From NCBI GenBank assembly GCA_013001815.1, contig JABDLV010000213.1, positions 1 to 47,095 on the forward strand: 47,095 nucleotides of DNA, in the 5' to 3' direction. Position numbers and translations under genes: made by a program. Shown here in pieces: positions 1 to 10,200 of the stretch. Within the stretch, counting starts at the first letter, position 1. The number at the start of each line of letters is the position of its first letter. The notes under the pieces were generated by a model. The model worked only from the letters and a program-made list of their open reading frames with translations. It did not search any database and had not been told where the DNA came from. Origin of the DNA: Bacteroidia bacterium. Its GTDB lineage: Bacteria; Bacteroidota; Bacteroidia; AKYH767-A; OLB10.

Positions 1-1
1 A

Positions 2-3000
2 ACAGATACTATATTTTGTAATGGAGATCAAACTGCCAAGCTACAGGCAAACGTAATAGGCGGAACAGCCCCTTACACTTATATATGGAATTCTAATCCT
101 ATACAAACAACAAATTCTGCTTCGGGATTAGGGGCAGGAACATATTCAGTTATAGTAACGGATGCAAATGGATGTACTAGTTCTTGTTCTTATGAAGTAA
201 TCGAACCAAGTGTTCTTTCATGCACAACTACATCTACAGATGCTTTCTGTAATGCAGACAGTTCAGGAACAGCTACTGTAAATGCAAGTGGAGGCACTCC
301 AAATATTCTTCCGTGTCATTTTGTTTCTTTCAATGTCCTAACGGATGGATTTCCTAATGAAACATATTGGATGGTGCAAGACGGTTCTAGCTTAGACACA
401 CTAATTTATAATCCTCTTGGTACCTATACACAAGGCGTGAATGATAGTACTGTGTTTTCTGATTCACTTTGTTTGACAGAAGGTGATACTTTAATATTTA
501 CCATTTTTGATGATTTTAATGACGGAATATTTGAGCCGGGTGGATATTGGATTACTATTGGAGGAGATACAGTAGCATCGAATTTTGCATTTGCTACGTT
601 TACTGCTTCTGAGCTTGTTACCATTCCAATTGCTGATACAACTAATACCTATCATTATTTATGGAGCAATGGAGATACTACGCAAACGGCTAGCAACTTA
701 ACATCTGGAACCTATACTGTAACTGTTACAGACTTATATGGTTGCAGTACAACTTGTACAGTCGAAATCGGAGAATCAGATCCTATATTAACATCTATAA
801 GCAGTTCAAATTCATTATGTGCAGGAGATTCGTCTGGTACAGCTTCTGTAACTGCCACTGGTGGAACACCAGGAGTGTTTGCAACATTGCCCGGAAATCA
901 AACTTCAGGAAGCTCATTAACCGGACCTTCTTTTTCTGTATTGTCAGGAGGAGCATTATCCGGCCGTCCATTTGATGACGGTTCTTGCTGTGATTATAAT
1001 GATCCTTCTACCGACATATTAAAATTCACAGTTGATGTTTCCGGATCATATACGATTAACAATGATTATTTACCGAGTTTTGCTTGGGATGGTTATTTAT
1101 TATTATATACAGATCCTTTAGATTGGACCCAATCTCCACCAATAACATTTGTTGATGGAAACGATGACTGTTTGTTCTATAATACTTCTTGCATTACTGT
1201 AAATCTTAATGCCGGTCAAAATTATTACTTGGTTACAACCGGATTTTCAGATTTTGATAATGGTTCATGGCTGACAAGTTTCAGTGGCCCAGGGAATGCA
1301 GGGTTAAGCTTAGGTGATTATGCTTATCAATGGAGTAATGGTGCAACTACACAGACAGTAGGTAATTTAGGAGCGGGAACCTATTATGTTACTGTTACTG
1401 ACGGAAATGGTTGTACAGCTATTGATAGCATTACTATAGGTGGATCAACAGCACTACAAATGGACACAATAACCTCTACTTCTGTTACATGTAAAGGAGA
1501 TGCTGATGGAACGGCTTCCATTGGAAATGTTTCGGGTGGTAACACACCGTATACCGTTGAGTGGAACACAACTCCGCCTCAATTTACAGCAACAGCACTT
1601 GGTTTAGCTCCAGGAATATATTCTGCAACCGTTACAGATGCAAATGGATGTACAATTATAGACAGTGTGGAAGTTACAGAACCAGATGAAGTTTTAAGCT
1701 TGTTCTTAGATGGAGTTCAAACCGTAGATTGTGCCGGAGGTAGCACAGGTTCAGCTACCGTTTTAGCTAGTGGAGGTACACCTCCATATAGTTATTTATG
1801 GAGCGATGGACAAGTAACAGGTAGCGCTACCAATTTATCAGCACAAATTTATGTGGTTACTGTAACGGATGAAAATGGATGCCAGGACTTAATTTCTGTG
1901 CCAGTCGCTTCGCCATTTTCATTATCTGTTAATGTGAATAAAACAGATGCATTATGTAATAGTGATAGTAGCGGTACAGCAAGTGCAGTTATTAATGGTG
2001 GAACAGCACCTTATTCATACATCTGGTTAAACGCCCTAAATGATACATTAGGTACCAGCTCGAGTGTTGGGTCATTGTATCCGGGCACTTACACTATTAT
2101 AGTTACTGATAGTTCCGGTTGCATGGCAATGAACTCATTTACAATTTATCAACCATCAGGATTGGTTCAATACACATCGGTAATAGATGTAACTTGTAAT
2201 AATGGAGCGGATGGTACCGCAACATCTATTGTTTTTGCCGGCACACCACCTTATTCATATGCATGGAGTAATGGACAAACAACGCAAACTGCAACTAATT
2301 TAACTGCAGGAACTTATACCGTATTAATAACTGATGGAAATGGATGTGTTACCGTAGGAGATACTGCAGAAATTGGACAACCTGTTCCAATTTTATTAAA
2401 CCCTAATGTTACATCATTACTTTGTTATGGTTCTGATGTAGGAATGATAGCAACCCAAGTTACAGGAGGAACACCACCTTATCAATACACTTGGAGCACC
2501 GGGGAATCGACTCCAATTATTTCTATGCTTACGGCTGGTGTGTATACCGTTACTGTAAGTGATTTATTTGGATGTACAACTGATTCTGTATTTACATTGG
2601 TTGAAGCAGATTCTATTAGTTGTACTTCAGTTATTTCTATGCCATCATGCAATGGAGGCGCTGACGGTTTTATCACAATAGATAGTACATGGGGTGGAAC
2701 TCCTTCCGGTAGCGGACCAACTGGTCCAATCAATGCGATTGATACTTATTGTTTCTCAGGGCAACCTTTCCTTTCTCCAGGGGGAATTTCTAATGTAAGT
2801 ACCTTGTCAATACCGGCACTACCGTCTGGGGCTATAATAAATAGTGCTACTTTGCATCTTTATGGAGTGAATTCTATCAATGCTTCCTGGAGAAGTGAAT
2901 TCAGGGTTTCATTAGCCGGTGCTTATACATTAGCACCTACTCAAGTTGATAATAATAGTTCAGGAGGCTTAATATCACCAGATCCATCTATACCATTAGT

Positions 3001-6000
3001 TGGCTTCCCGGCAACAGGAGGTTCTATTGACTTGATACTGTCTGAATCATTTGATGATTTTGGTGTGGATGATGCAACAGTTGATTCGGCTTGCATTATA
3101 ATTGATTACACTATTCCTGCAAGTGGAGGTGGAAACAGCACTGCTGGATATACCTATTCTTGGAGCAATGGACAGAATGGTCCGACTGCCACAGGACTTA
3201 CTGCAGGAAATTGGTTTGTTACTATTACGGATAGCATTGGCTGTTCTTGGACCAAATGCATTAAATTGCCAGAACCAACTGCACTGTTGTGTGCTTCTTC
3301 AACAATAGATATTAGTTGTTTTGGAGAAGAAACAGGTGTTGTTGACTTAAGTGTAAGTGGTGGTACGGTATTTAGTACTCCTCCTCCAGTTTTAGTTACA
3401 GCTTATTCTGAGGACTTTGAAACCGGTGCCGGTGGATGGGCTTCAGCAGGTTCTGCGAATTCATGGGCATTAGGAACACCTGCAAGTGGATTAATTATAT
3501 CTGCGGCATCAGGTGCCAATGCATGGATAACAAACTTAACTGGAGATTATAGTGTTGCAGAAGACTCTTGGGTAGAATCTCCAAGTATAGACTTAACGCC
3601 TTATATCTCTCCTGTATCTGTACAGTTTATGATAAACTATGAAACAGAAACTAGTTGGGATGGTGCGCAGTTACAAAGCTCTATAGATGGAGGTACATCA
3701 TGGCAACAAGTGGGTGCATTAAATGACCCAACTAATTGGTATGATGATGGTTCAATAAACGGAGCTGGTGCAAACTGGCAAACACAAGAAGGTTGGTCAG
3801 GTAGATTCGGCTCAGGGTCTAATGGTTGGGTTCAGGCGTCTCATGATATCTCAGGATTAACAGGTGCGTCAAGCGTTATTTTCAGGGTGGCTTTTGGTTC
3901 TGACTTTTCTGGACAGGATGACGGATTTGCATTTGATGACTTTGAAGTAACTGCCATGCAGGTTGGTACAGCCACTGCACCTTACACATTCGCATGGAGC
4001 AATGGTGCCAGTACTGAGGATTTGAATGGGGTGGAAGCAGGAACATATACTGTTACCGTAACAGATGGAAACGGGTGTACTACAATTTGTACGGCAACAA
4101 TCAATCAGCCGGATTCAATTAGTATTACTGCGTCAGTTAATAACGCATCTTGCGCATTAGCAAATGGAAGTTTACATGCACAGGGTAATGGTGGGGCAAA
4201 ACCATATACTTTCTTATGGAGCAATGGAGAAACAACTGCACTAATTAATGGCTTGTTATCTGGAAATTATACGATAACAATTACCGACCTTAATGGATGT
4301 ACGAATTCATCTGTATTTGTGGTCGATGATACCCCAGTTGTGTTATGCAGTGTATCTAACTTTACGGAACCAACATGCAATGGCTATTCAGATGGAACTG
4401 CTACCGCAACTGCAAGTGGAGGTACAGCTCCTTACTCTTATTCATGGAACAGTAATCCTGTACAATTAACACAAACTGCAAATAATTTAGCGGCAGGTGT
4501 ATATATTGTTACGGTTACAGACTCCTTTGGTTGTACATCAACTTGTTCTATAAATCTGGGTCAGCCCGATCCTATTACGTATAGTGTTCAGCTTGGTGGA
4601 AATATTTGTTCTGGAACTAGTACAGGTTCAGCAACTGTAACTGTATCTGGAGGCACTGAGCCTTACATTTATGTTTGGAGTGATGGACAATCTAACTCAT
4701 TGGCTACTGGACTCGCAGCAGGTAATTATTATGTTACAGTTACAGATGTTAATGGCTGCAGTGCAATTGCGCCTGTTAGCATAAGTACAGCTCAAGCAAT
4801 TTCATGTAATACATATACGGTTAACTCAACTTGCGGAATGGCAAATGGAAGTGCTCAAGTAAATGTGTTTGGTGCAGTAATGCCGGTTACCTATTTATGG
4901 AGTGACGGACAAGATAGTTCAGTTGCAATTAATTTAATGGCTGGAAATTATACGGTTACGGTTACGGATGCAAATGGTTGTAGTACAGAATGTTATGCTA
5001 CTGTAAATACTCAAGGAACTCTTATATCATATGCAATTGGATTAGATGTTTCTTGCAATGGAGGTAATGATGGAAGTGCAAGCGTATTATTTGTCAGTGG
5101 AGGAACTGCTCCGTATTCATATCAATGGAGTACTGGTTCAACAGATTCACAAATATTAGGATTGAGTGTAGGTACATATGTTTATACAGTAACTGATTCA
5201 TCAGGTTGTGTTACGATTGATTCTGTAGAGATTGTTGAACCTTCTGTTGTAGGTGTTACAGCATCTGGAAGTAATGTAAGTTGTTATGGGTACAATGATG
5301 GAAGTGCGGCAGCAGTGGCCAGCGGTGGCTCAGCACCTTATTTGTACACATGGTCAAACGGACAAGGATTAAGTGCAATAAATAATTTAATTGCTGGTAC
5401 CTATACGGTTACAGTTTCCGATGCAAATGGATGTACATCAACTGATCAGATTACAGTGCTCGATGGGGATAGTATAAGTTGTACATTTAATATTGTTGAT
5501 CCAGCACTTTGTGAAGAGCCAACAGGAGAAGTTGAAATATTCCCATCTGGTGGAACGGCTCCTTACACCTTTGTTTGGGCTACTAATCCGGTGCAAACTA
5601 CATCAACTGCATCTAATTTGCCTGGCGGAAGTGTGTTTGTAACGATTACCGATGCCAATGGTTGCAGTAAGGTTGAATGTATAAAAGTTCCGGTGCAAAA
5701 CGGACCTCAATATTCAGTTGTTAATTCAGTATTTGCAAACGGTACAAACATAAGCTGTAATGGTGCAACAGACGGATTCATCAATGTAATTATAGTGAGT
5801 GGTGGTCCTGTTACATATAGCTGGAGTAATGGTGCTACAACAAGCAGTATTTCTTCACTTTCAGCTGGTACTTACACAGTTATGATTGCTGCCGGGCCAT
5901 GTGAAATTTCTCACACAGTAACCTTAGTTGAACCTAATGCACTCATCACTTCTGCAAGTGGTGTAGATTTAAATTGCGCTGGTGTTAATAGTGGATTAGC

Positions 6001-6916
6001 AATGGTTAACGCAACAGGTGGAACAAGTCCATATTCTTATAGTTGGAATACAATTCCTCCTAAGTTTACACCGGTTATTACAGGCTTGAGTGCCGCAACT
6101 TATGATGTTTTAGTTACAGATGCTAATGGGTGCACTGCTACTAATCAAGTAATAATATCACAACCGGCCTCTGTATTTAGTGCAACAGAAAATGTGACAC
6201 ACATAAGTTGCAACGGACTTACTGATGGTATGATTGATGTTACTGCATTGGGTGGACAAGCACCGTACCTATATAATTGGATGGATGGCTCAACGATGGA
6301 AGATAGAACTGGATTGTCTTCTGGTGTTTATAAGCTAACTATTAGTGACAATGCCGGATGTGCAGTTATCGTTTGTGCTGCTATTGCAGAGCCTTCTTTA
6401 TTGCTTGTTGGAATTAACAGCGTTGGAGTAAGTACTCCTGGTGGAAATGATGGTTCAGCTACTGCTATTGCAACAGGTGGAACATGGCCTTACACATATA
6501 ATTGGAGTAATGGAACAAGTACTCAATCAAATTCTGGTTTGATGTCAGGATTCTATATCGTAACAATTACTGATGCGAATGGTTGCACTGCAACGGAATC
6601 AGTTGAGGTGTTAGAACCGTCTAGCGCATTTACTAGCAGCGGGTTAAGTCCTGAAGGCTTCATTACAAAAGCAATTGTATATCCAAACCCAAATACGGGA
6701 TTGTTTAAACTGGAAATAGAATCTACAATGAACAAAGAAGTTTATGTGGACCTATTTGATATTAGTGGAAGACAACTTGCATCAGATAAGCTGCAATTGC
6801 AGGATGGTGTTTCTTCAAAAGAGTATAATCTGCAGTACGCTGAAAAAGGAATCTATTTCATAAGAATCTATTCAGATGCTAAATTTGAAGAAGTCTTGAG
6901 AATTATATTGCAATAA
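2..6916 (+). CDS. Giant T9SS-secreted SprB-repeat protein, 5'-truncated
   Basis: The reading frame is already open at base 2, so the start lies outside the window and 2,304 residues are visible; the first in-frame ATG (371) is internal. About 21 SprB repeats follow one another, each built as xGGTAPYxYxWSNG, then LxAGxYTVTVTD, then NGC. Four repeats are interrupted by extra domains of about 110-200 residues (see separate entries). The last ~80 residues (from about base 6,672) form a type A T9SS sorting domain: a YPNP motif, then 'DISGRQL', then 'KGIYFIRIYS'. By family knowledge such proteins cross the outer membrane through T9SS and are anchored or released at the surface, often as adhesins. 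No PorP/SprF-type partner gene follows, consistent with a type A rather than type B tail. The ligand is unknown. The next gene is a second giant of the same class. High confidence in class, low in function. Confidence 0.93.
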   Translation, partial: TDTIFCNGDQTAKLQANVIGGTAPYTYIWNSNPIQTTNSASGLGAGTYSVIVTDANGCTSSCSYEVIEPSVLSCTTTSTDAFCNADSSGTATVNASGGTPNILPCHFVSFNVLTDGFPNETYWMVQDGSSLDTLIYNPLGTYTQGVNDSTVFSDSLCLTEGDTLIFTIFDDFNDGIFEPGGYWITIGGDTVASNFAFATFTASELVTIPIADTTNTYHYLWSNGDTTQTASNLTSGTYTVTVTDLYGCSTTCTVEIGESDPILTSISSSNSLCAGDSSGTASVTATGGTPGVFATLPGNQTSGSSLTGPSFSVLSGGALSGRPFDDGSCCDYNDPSTDILKFTVDVSGSYTINNDYLPSFAWDGYLLLYTDPLDWTQSPPITFVDGNDDCLFYNTSCITVNLNAGQNYYLVTTGFSDFDNGSWLTSFSGPGNAGLSLGDYAYQWSNGATTQTVGNLGAGTYYVTVTDGNGCTAIDSITIGGSTALQMDTITSTSVTCKGDADGTASIGNVSGGNTPYTVEWNTTPPQFTATALGLAPGIYSATVTDANGCTIIDSVEVTEPDEVLSLFLDGVQTVDCAGGSTGSATVLASGGTPPYSYLWSDGQVTGSATNLSAQIYVVTVTDENGCQDLISVPVASPFSLSVNVNKTDALCNSDSSGTASAVINGGTAPYSYIWLNALNDTLGTSSSVGSLYPGTYTIIVTDSSGCMAMNSFTIYQPSGLVQYTSVIDVTCNNGADGTATSIVFAGTPPYSYAWSNGQTTQTATNLTAGTYTVLITDGNGCVTVGDTAEIGQPVPILLNPNVTSLLCYGSDVGMIATQVTGGTPPYQYTWSTGESTPIISMLTAGVYTVTVSDLFGCTTDSVFTLVEADSISCTSVISMPSCNGGADGFITIDSTWGGTPSGSGPTGPINAIDTYCFSGQPFLSPGGISNVSTLSIPALPSGAIINSATLHLYGVNSINASWRSEFRVSLAGAYTLAPTQVDNNSSGGLISPDPSIPLVGFPATGGSIDLILSESFDDFGVDDATVDSACIIIDYTIPASGGGNSTAGYTYSWSNGQNGPTATGLTAGNWFVTITDSIGCSWTKCIKLPEPTALLCASSTIDISCFGEETGVVDLSVSGGTVFSTPPPVLVTAYSEDFETGAGGWASAGSANSWALGTPASGLIISAASGANAWITNLTGDYSVAEDSWVESPSIDLTPYISPVSVQFMINYETETSWDGAQLQSSIDGGTSWQQVGALNDPTNWYDDGSINGAGANWQTQEGWSGRFGSGSNGWVQASHDISGLTGASSVIFRVAFGSDFSGQDDGFAFDDFEVTAMQVGTATAPYTFAWSNGASTEDLNGVEAGTYTVTVTDGNGCTTICTATINQPDSISITASVNNASCALANGSLHAQGNGGAKPYTFLWSNGETTALINGLLSGNYTITITDLNGCTNSSVFVVDDTPVVLCSVSNFTEPTCNGYSDGTATATASGGTAPYSYSWNSNPVQLTQTANNLAAGVYIVTVTDSFGCTSTCSINLGQPDPITYSVQLGGNICSGTSTGSATVTVSGGTEPYIYVWSDGQSNSLATGLAAGNYYVTVTDVNGCSAIAPVSISTAQAISCNTYTVNSTCGMANGSAQVNVFGAVMPVTYLWSDGQDSSVAINLMAGNYTVTVTDANGCSTECYATVNTQGTLISYAIGLDVSCNGGNDGSASVLFVSGGTAPYSYQWSTGSTDSQILGLSVGTYVYTVTDSSGCVTIDSVEIVEPSVVGVTASGSNVSCYGYNDGSAAAVASGGSAPYLYTWSNGQGLSAINNLIAGTYTVTVSDANGCTSTDQITVLDGDSISCTFNIVDPALCEEPTGEVEIFPSGGTAPYTFVWATNPVQTTSTASNLPGGSVFVTITDANGCSKVECIKVPVQNGPQYSVVNSVFANGTNISCNGATDGFINVIIVSGGPVTYSWSNGATTSSISSLSAGTYTVMIAAGPCEISHTVTLVEPNALITSASGVDLNCAGVNSGLAMVNATGGTSPYSYSWNTIPPKFTPVITGLSAATYDVLVTDANGCTATNQVIISQPASVFSATENVTHISCNGLTDGMIDVTALGGQAPYLYNWMDGSTMEDRTGLSSGVYKLTISDNAGCAVIVCAAIAEPSLLLVGINSVGVSTPGGNDGSATAIATGGTWPYTYNWSNGTSTQSNSGLMSGFYIVTITDANGCTATESVEVLEPSSAFTSSGLSPEGFITKAIVYPNPNTGLFKLEIESTMNKEVYVDLFDISGRQLASDKLQLQDGVSSKEYNLQYAEKGIYFIRIYSDAKFEEVLRIILQ
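302..648 (+). other. Domain inserted in SprB repeat: NETYW-type beta module
   Basis: The repeat's opening GGTP is followed by about 115 unrelated residues before its own YHYLWSNG resumes. The insert contains 'TDGFPNETYWMVQD' and 'FTIFDDFNDGIFEPGGYW'. This resembles a beta module seen repeatedly in secreted Bacteroidota proteins (pattern: TD.yp.ET.W.l.d ... f.i.D..gDGi). The assignment is by pattern memory only. Confidence 0.6.
871..1320 (+). other. Domain inserted in SprB repeat: PPC-like module
   Basis: After GGTP of the next repeat about 150 residues intervene before YAYQWSNG. The insert shows 'DVSGSYTI', 'WDGYLLLYTDP', an 'NDDC' turn, 'LNAGQNYYLVTTGF' and 'FSGPGNA'. These match the general pattern of bacterial pre-peptidase C-terminal (PPC) beta-sandwich domains. 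It is cysteine-containing ('SCCDY', 'DDCLFYNTSC'). Confidence 0.55.
2704..3147 (+). other. Domain inserted in SprB repeat: unassigned beta-sandwich-like module
   Basis: About 148 residues are inserted between WGGTPSGSG and YTYSWSNGQ of one repeat. The insert contains 'LPSGAIINSATLHLYGV' and 'SIDLILSESFDDFGVDD', then a closing 'ACIIIDYTIP'. The strand pattern suggests a jelly-roll or beta-sandwich fold. I do not recognise a named family. Confidence 0.5.
3370..3976 (+). other. Domain inserted in SprB repeat: MAM/jelly-roll-like module
   Basis: About 200 residues lie between VSGGTV and APYTFAWSNG. The insert starts 'YSEDFETGAGGW' and has 'WVESPSIDLT', 'GAQLQSSIDGGTSWQQVG' and the closing 'DDGFAFDDFEV'. 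This is the hallmark layout of the jelly-roll (MAM or immune-inhibitor-A-associated) modules common in T9SS substrates. Such folds often bind carbohydrate; a ligand here is not shown. Confidence 0.65.
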
Positions 6917-6920
6917 ATAA

Positions 6921-6951
6921 TTGATTGATAAACAATCACTTAGTAACTTTG
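6921..6951 (+). promoter_or_regulatory. Candidate Bacteroidota promoter for the 7,453-residue gene
   Basis: TTG at 6921-6923 is followed after 20 bp by TAACTTTG at 6944-6951. This fits the Bacteroidota primary-sigma pattern (TTTG near -33, TAnnTTTG near -7) with good spacing. Transcription from it would leave a leader of about 330 nt before the ATG at 7289, which is unusually long. AT-rich DNA yields such matches by chance. Confidence 0.35.
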
Positions 6952-7230
6952 AAAACTTAAAACTGAAATATTATTTAAAACATTAAAAATCAATTACTTA
7001 TAAATTAAAAAACAGTAGTATATATTTAATAGGAATTTTGGATGTAAATATGTGTTGTTTACCAATGATTTGTGCTTGTTCGCCACAGAGTGTTGAATTG
7101 TGCAAAAACATACCTTAAATTGCATATTAATAATCCATTGAAGTAAACCTTAATAAGCCCCTTATCTCACCTCTTTTTTTCGAAGGTCTAAACTGATATT
7201 CGGTTTTTTATGGTTGTTGTGCTATAAAAT

Positions 7231-7240
7231 TGCCTAGGCA
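7231..7240. promoter_or_regulatory. Perfect 10-bp palindrome upstream of giant gene
   Basis: TGCCTAGGCA reads the same on both strands and lies 49 bp before the ATG at 7289, in otherwise AT-rich DNA. It could be a dimeric repressor site or chance. Confidence 0.25.
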
Positions 7241-7288
7241 CTATTGTTGATATTAAGATAGACCCTAATAACCCTAAATATTGAATTT

Positions 7289-10200
7289 ATGAAAGACTCT
7301 ACTAGTCGAATTTCCAGAGTATCAAGAAAACTCAAACTGAGATTGATGTTGATACTAGTTCCTTTTATGTTCCATTCCTCTGTATCTGGACAGTTGGTAA
7401 TTAGTCAATATGTTGAGACTAATTCCGGTAGTTCACCAAAAGGTATTGAAGTATGGAACGCCTCATGTTCAACCATTGACTTCTCAACAGACACACTTGA
7501 GATATTTCAGGCAACAAATGGCAGCTCATTTTTTGGGCAGCTTACTGGTGCAACTGTTAGCTCAGGTACTTTAGGGCCTGGAGAAGTTTTAGTGATAGGC
7601 ACTTCAGATATTGGTGCTTATTTAACTTCAGTTGGATTAGGGGCCGTAACTTACGTCAGTTATGGTTTTACTTTCAATGGAGATGATGCTCTGGAAATTC
7701 GGTTAGGGGGAGTTCCACAAGATAGATTTGGGACATTAGGTGTTGACCCCGGTGCAGGATGGTCAGGTACTTGTGGTGCCACCATTGCTACAAACAATAC
7801 AAATTTAGAGTTATTGCCTACGGTAACTTCTGGCGATACATCAGGATTCTCAGATCCTTGCTCAAGATTTACAGAATTAAATCAGGGTGATTCTTTATTA
7901 GGGTTTGGAGTTGCACCTGCATTACCTTTATGTATTTCACCTTTTCCTGTTAATGAGTTTTGCGAGGGAAGTGATTTAACTTTAAACTACAACTCTACAC
8001 AAACTACTTTTACTGCAGGCAATGTGTTTAATGTAGAGTTATCAAATGCAACTGGAAATTTTGCAGCACCGCTTGTTATAGGCTCACTAGCCGATGTGAG
8101 TGCAAGTGGTACAATTAATGCCACTATTCCGCTAGGCCAATCTCCGGGTACGGGATATAGAATAAGAATTGTGTCAAGTAACCCGGCAACAGTTGGTTTA
8201 GTTTATGAATCTGATATAACCATTGGAGACGCTGCAGAAGCAAACGCAGGTCCGGATATTTCAGTGTGTGGTGGTGAAGAAATAGGTTTGGGTGGAACAC
8301 TGATGGGTTCAGCCAGTTCCGCTTTATGGGTTGGTGGCACAGGTCAATTTCCTGATGGAAGAAATGATCCAATGGGTTCATACATCCCGAATCAATCTGA
8401 GTGGGGAACCACTGTAACATTGCAATTAGTTACAAATGACCCAACAGGTGTTTGTCCGGCAGATGCCGATACAATAGACATTGAGGTTTTAGAAACTCCA
8501 TTGTTAGGTGCTTTTGGCCAAGTGGGTAATACTTGTCCAACGGATTCATTTGATTTAACAACTTTAACGGTTGTTGATTCCAATAATACTACCGGTTTCC
8601 TAACTTATTTTGATAATACATTTAATGTATTGCCAAGTTCATGGGTAACCACAACAGGTATATACTATGTATTTAAAACTGTACCTAATCCCGATACACT
8701 TAAACCCGATTGTTTCGATTTTCAACCCGTAACGGTAATTATTCAGTCATGTTCATGTCCGGCACCGACTGTTACTTTAGATACAGCAATAAATGTTGTT
8801 TGTAATGGCGAGGCTACCGGTGCAATTAATGTTTCTGTAACTGGAGGTTCAGCACCTTACATTTATGCATGGTCTAATGGTGCTACAACAGAAGATATTT
8901 CCGGATTAGTTGGAGATAGTACGTATACCCTTACTGTTTATGGTGCAGATTCATGCGCTGCGCAATTAGTCGCCACGATTACTCAACCTGATTCTATAAG
9001 TGCTTCGGCAGTAGTTACAGATGTGTCTTGTGCCGGTGCGATGGATGGTGCAATAGATGTAACTGTAAATGGGGGTACGCCCGGGTACACTTTTGCTTGG
9101 TCTGTTGGAACAACAGGGAGTTCAGTGCTGCCTTCATTTAAAGACAACACAATTTATCAGGATAATCAATTTACAAATAGTAATGGAGCCGGTGAATGGT
9201 TTGTTGCCGGTAATAATAACGGTTCATCAGCAAGAAGAGCGTTGTTGGAATTTGATCTGTCTTCAATTCCGTCTGGTGCAGTAATTACTTCTGCTGCATT
9301 AACTTTAGAAATGACCAACACGAGTGGAGGAGCGGGTGCGCAAGTGTTTAACCTTCATGCATTAACTAATAATTGGGGTGAAGGAGCCTCAAATGCTGGT
9401 GCAAGTGCAGGGCAAGGAACATCTGCATTAACACCAGATGCGACTTGGTTTTTTAGAATTTCAACTACAGATAATTGGGCAACAGCGGGTGGAGATTTCA
9501 ATGCTGGGTCAAGTGCATCCCAAACAGTAGATTCCCTTGGATCATATACATGGTCTGCAGCAGGAATGATAGCCGATGTCCAAAATTGGGTTGATGGAAC
9601 AGCCTCAAATTTTGGTTGGATTTTAATTGGAAATGAAAGTACAAATCAGACTGCAAAACAATTTGCTTCAAAAGAAAATTCAAATGCTGCAATTAGACCA
9701 AGTCTTGTAGTAAATTATTCTTTAGGAACTACAACCGAGGATTTAACTGCAGTGGATGGTGGAACATATAGTGTTACTATTACAGATGCCGCAGGTTGTA
9801 CTAAGGTTCTTATAGAAACTGTAAATGAGTCGACTGCTATAAGTGGTTCAATTACTGCAAGCGCTGTGAGTTGTGCAACAGATAGCTCATTGTTAGACTT
9901 AACAGTAGTTGGTGGTACGGCACCATTTAGTTATGCCTGGTCTACAGGAGAAATAACAGAAGATATTTATGTAATGGCTGCCAATACATATAGTGTAATC
10001 ATTACAGATGCAAATGGATGCGCTGATACAGCAAGTTCTTCGGTAAACTTCCCTGCTCCAATATCTTTTAATCCAAGTACTCTTGATGTTTCTTGTCCCG
10101 GTGCAAATGATGGTGGCGCAGATCCATTAGTTAGTGGCGGTACAATGCCCTACGCCTCCTATTTATGGTCGAATGCATCTACAAATCCATTTATTTTTGG

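Larger units (their letters stand above)
2..6624 (+). repeat. SprB repeat array of the first giant gene (about 21 units)
   Basis: About 21 units of roughly 75-80 residues lie in tandem, counted by eye from the GG-x-x-PY...W...TD...GC signature. Units have diverged at DNA level. Most carry two cysteines, one in a CNGxxDG-like turn and one in the closing NGC. Two length variants alternate irregularly: 'WSNGxTT' and the longer 'WNSNPVQxT' type. The array ends at the linker before the sorting domain. Confidence 0.85.
6917..7288. other. Intergenic gap between the two giant genes
   Basis: This 372-bp AT-rich stretch has no credible coding frame and no tRNA-like fold that I can see. It holds a promoter-like TTG-N20-TAACTTTG at its left end and a 10-bp perfect palindrome TGCCTAGGCA at 7231-7240, about 50 bp before the next start. 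Near 7150-7215 two short T-runs flank a weak 4-bp stem, too weak to call a terminator. No strong terminator follows the first gene. Confidence 0.6.

Noticed and set aside
371-6916. ATG at 371 as the true start of the first gene
   Set aside because: The same frame is open back to base 2 and encodes a complete SprB repeat upstream, so the gene starts outside the window.
6880-7400. The two giant genes being one gene broken by mutation
   Set aside because: The first ends in a full sorting domain and the second begins with its own signal peptide.
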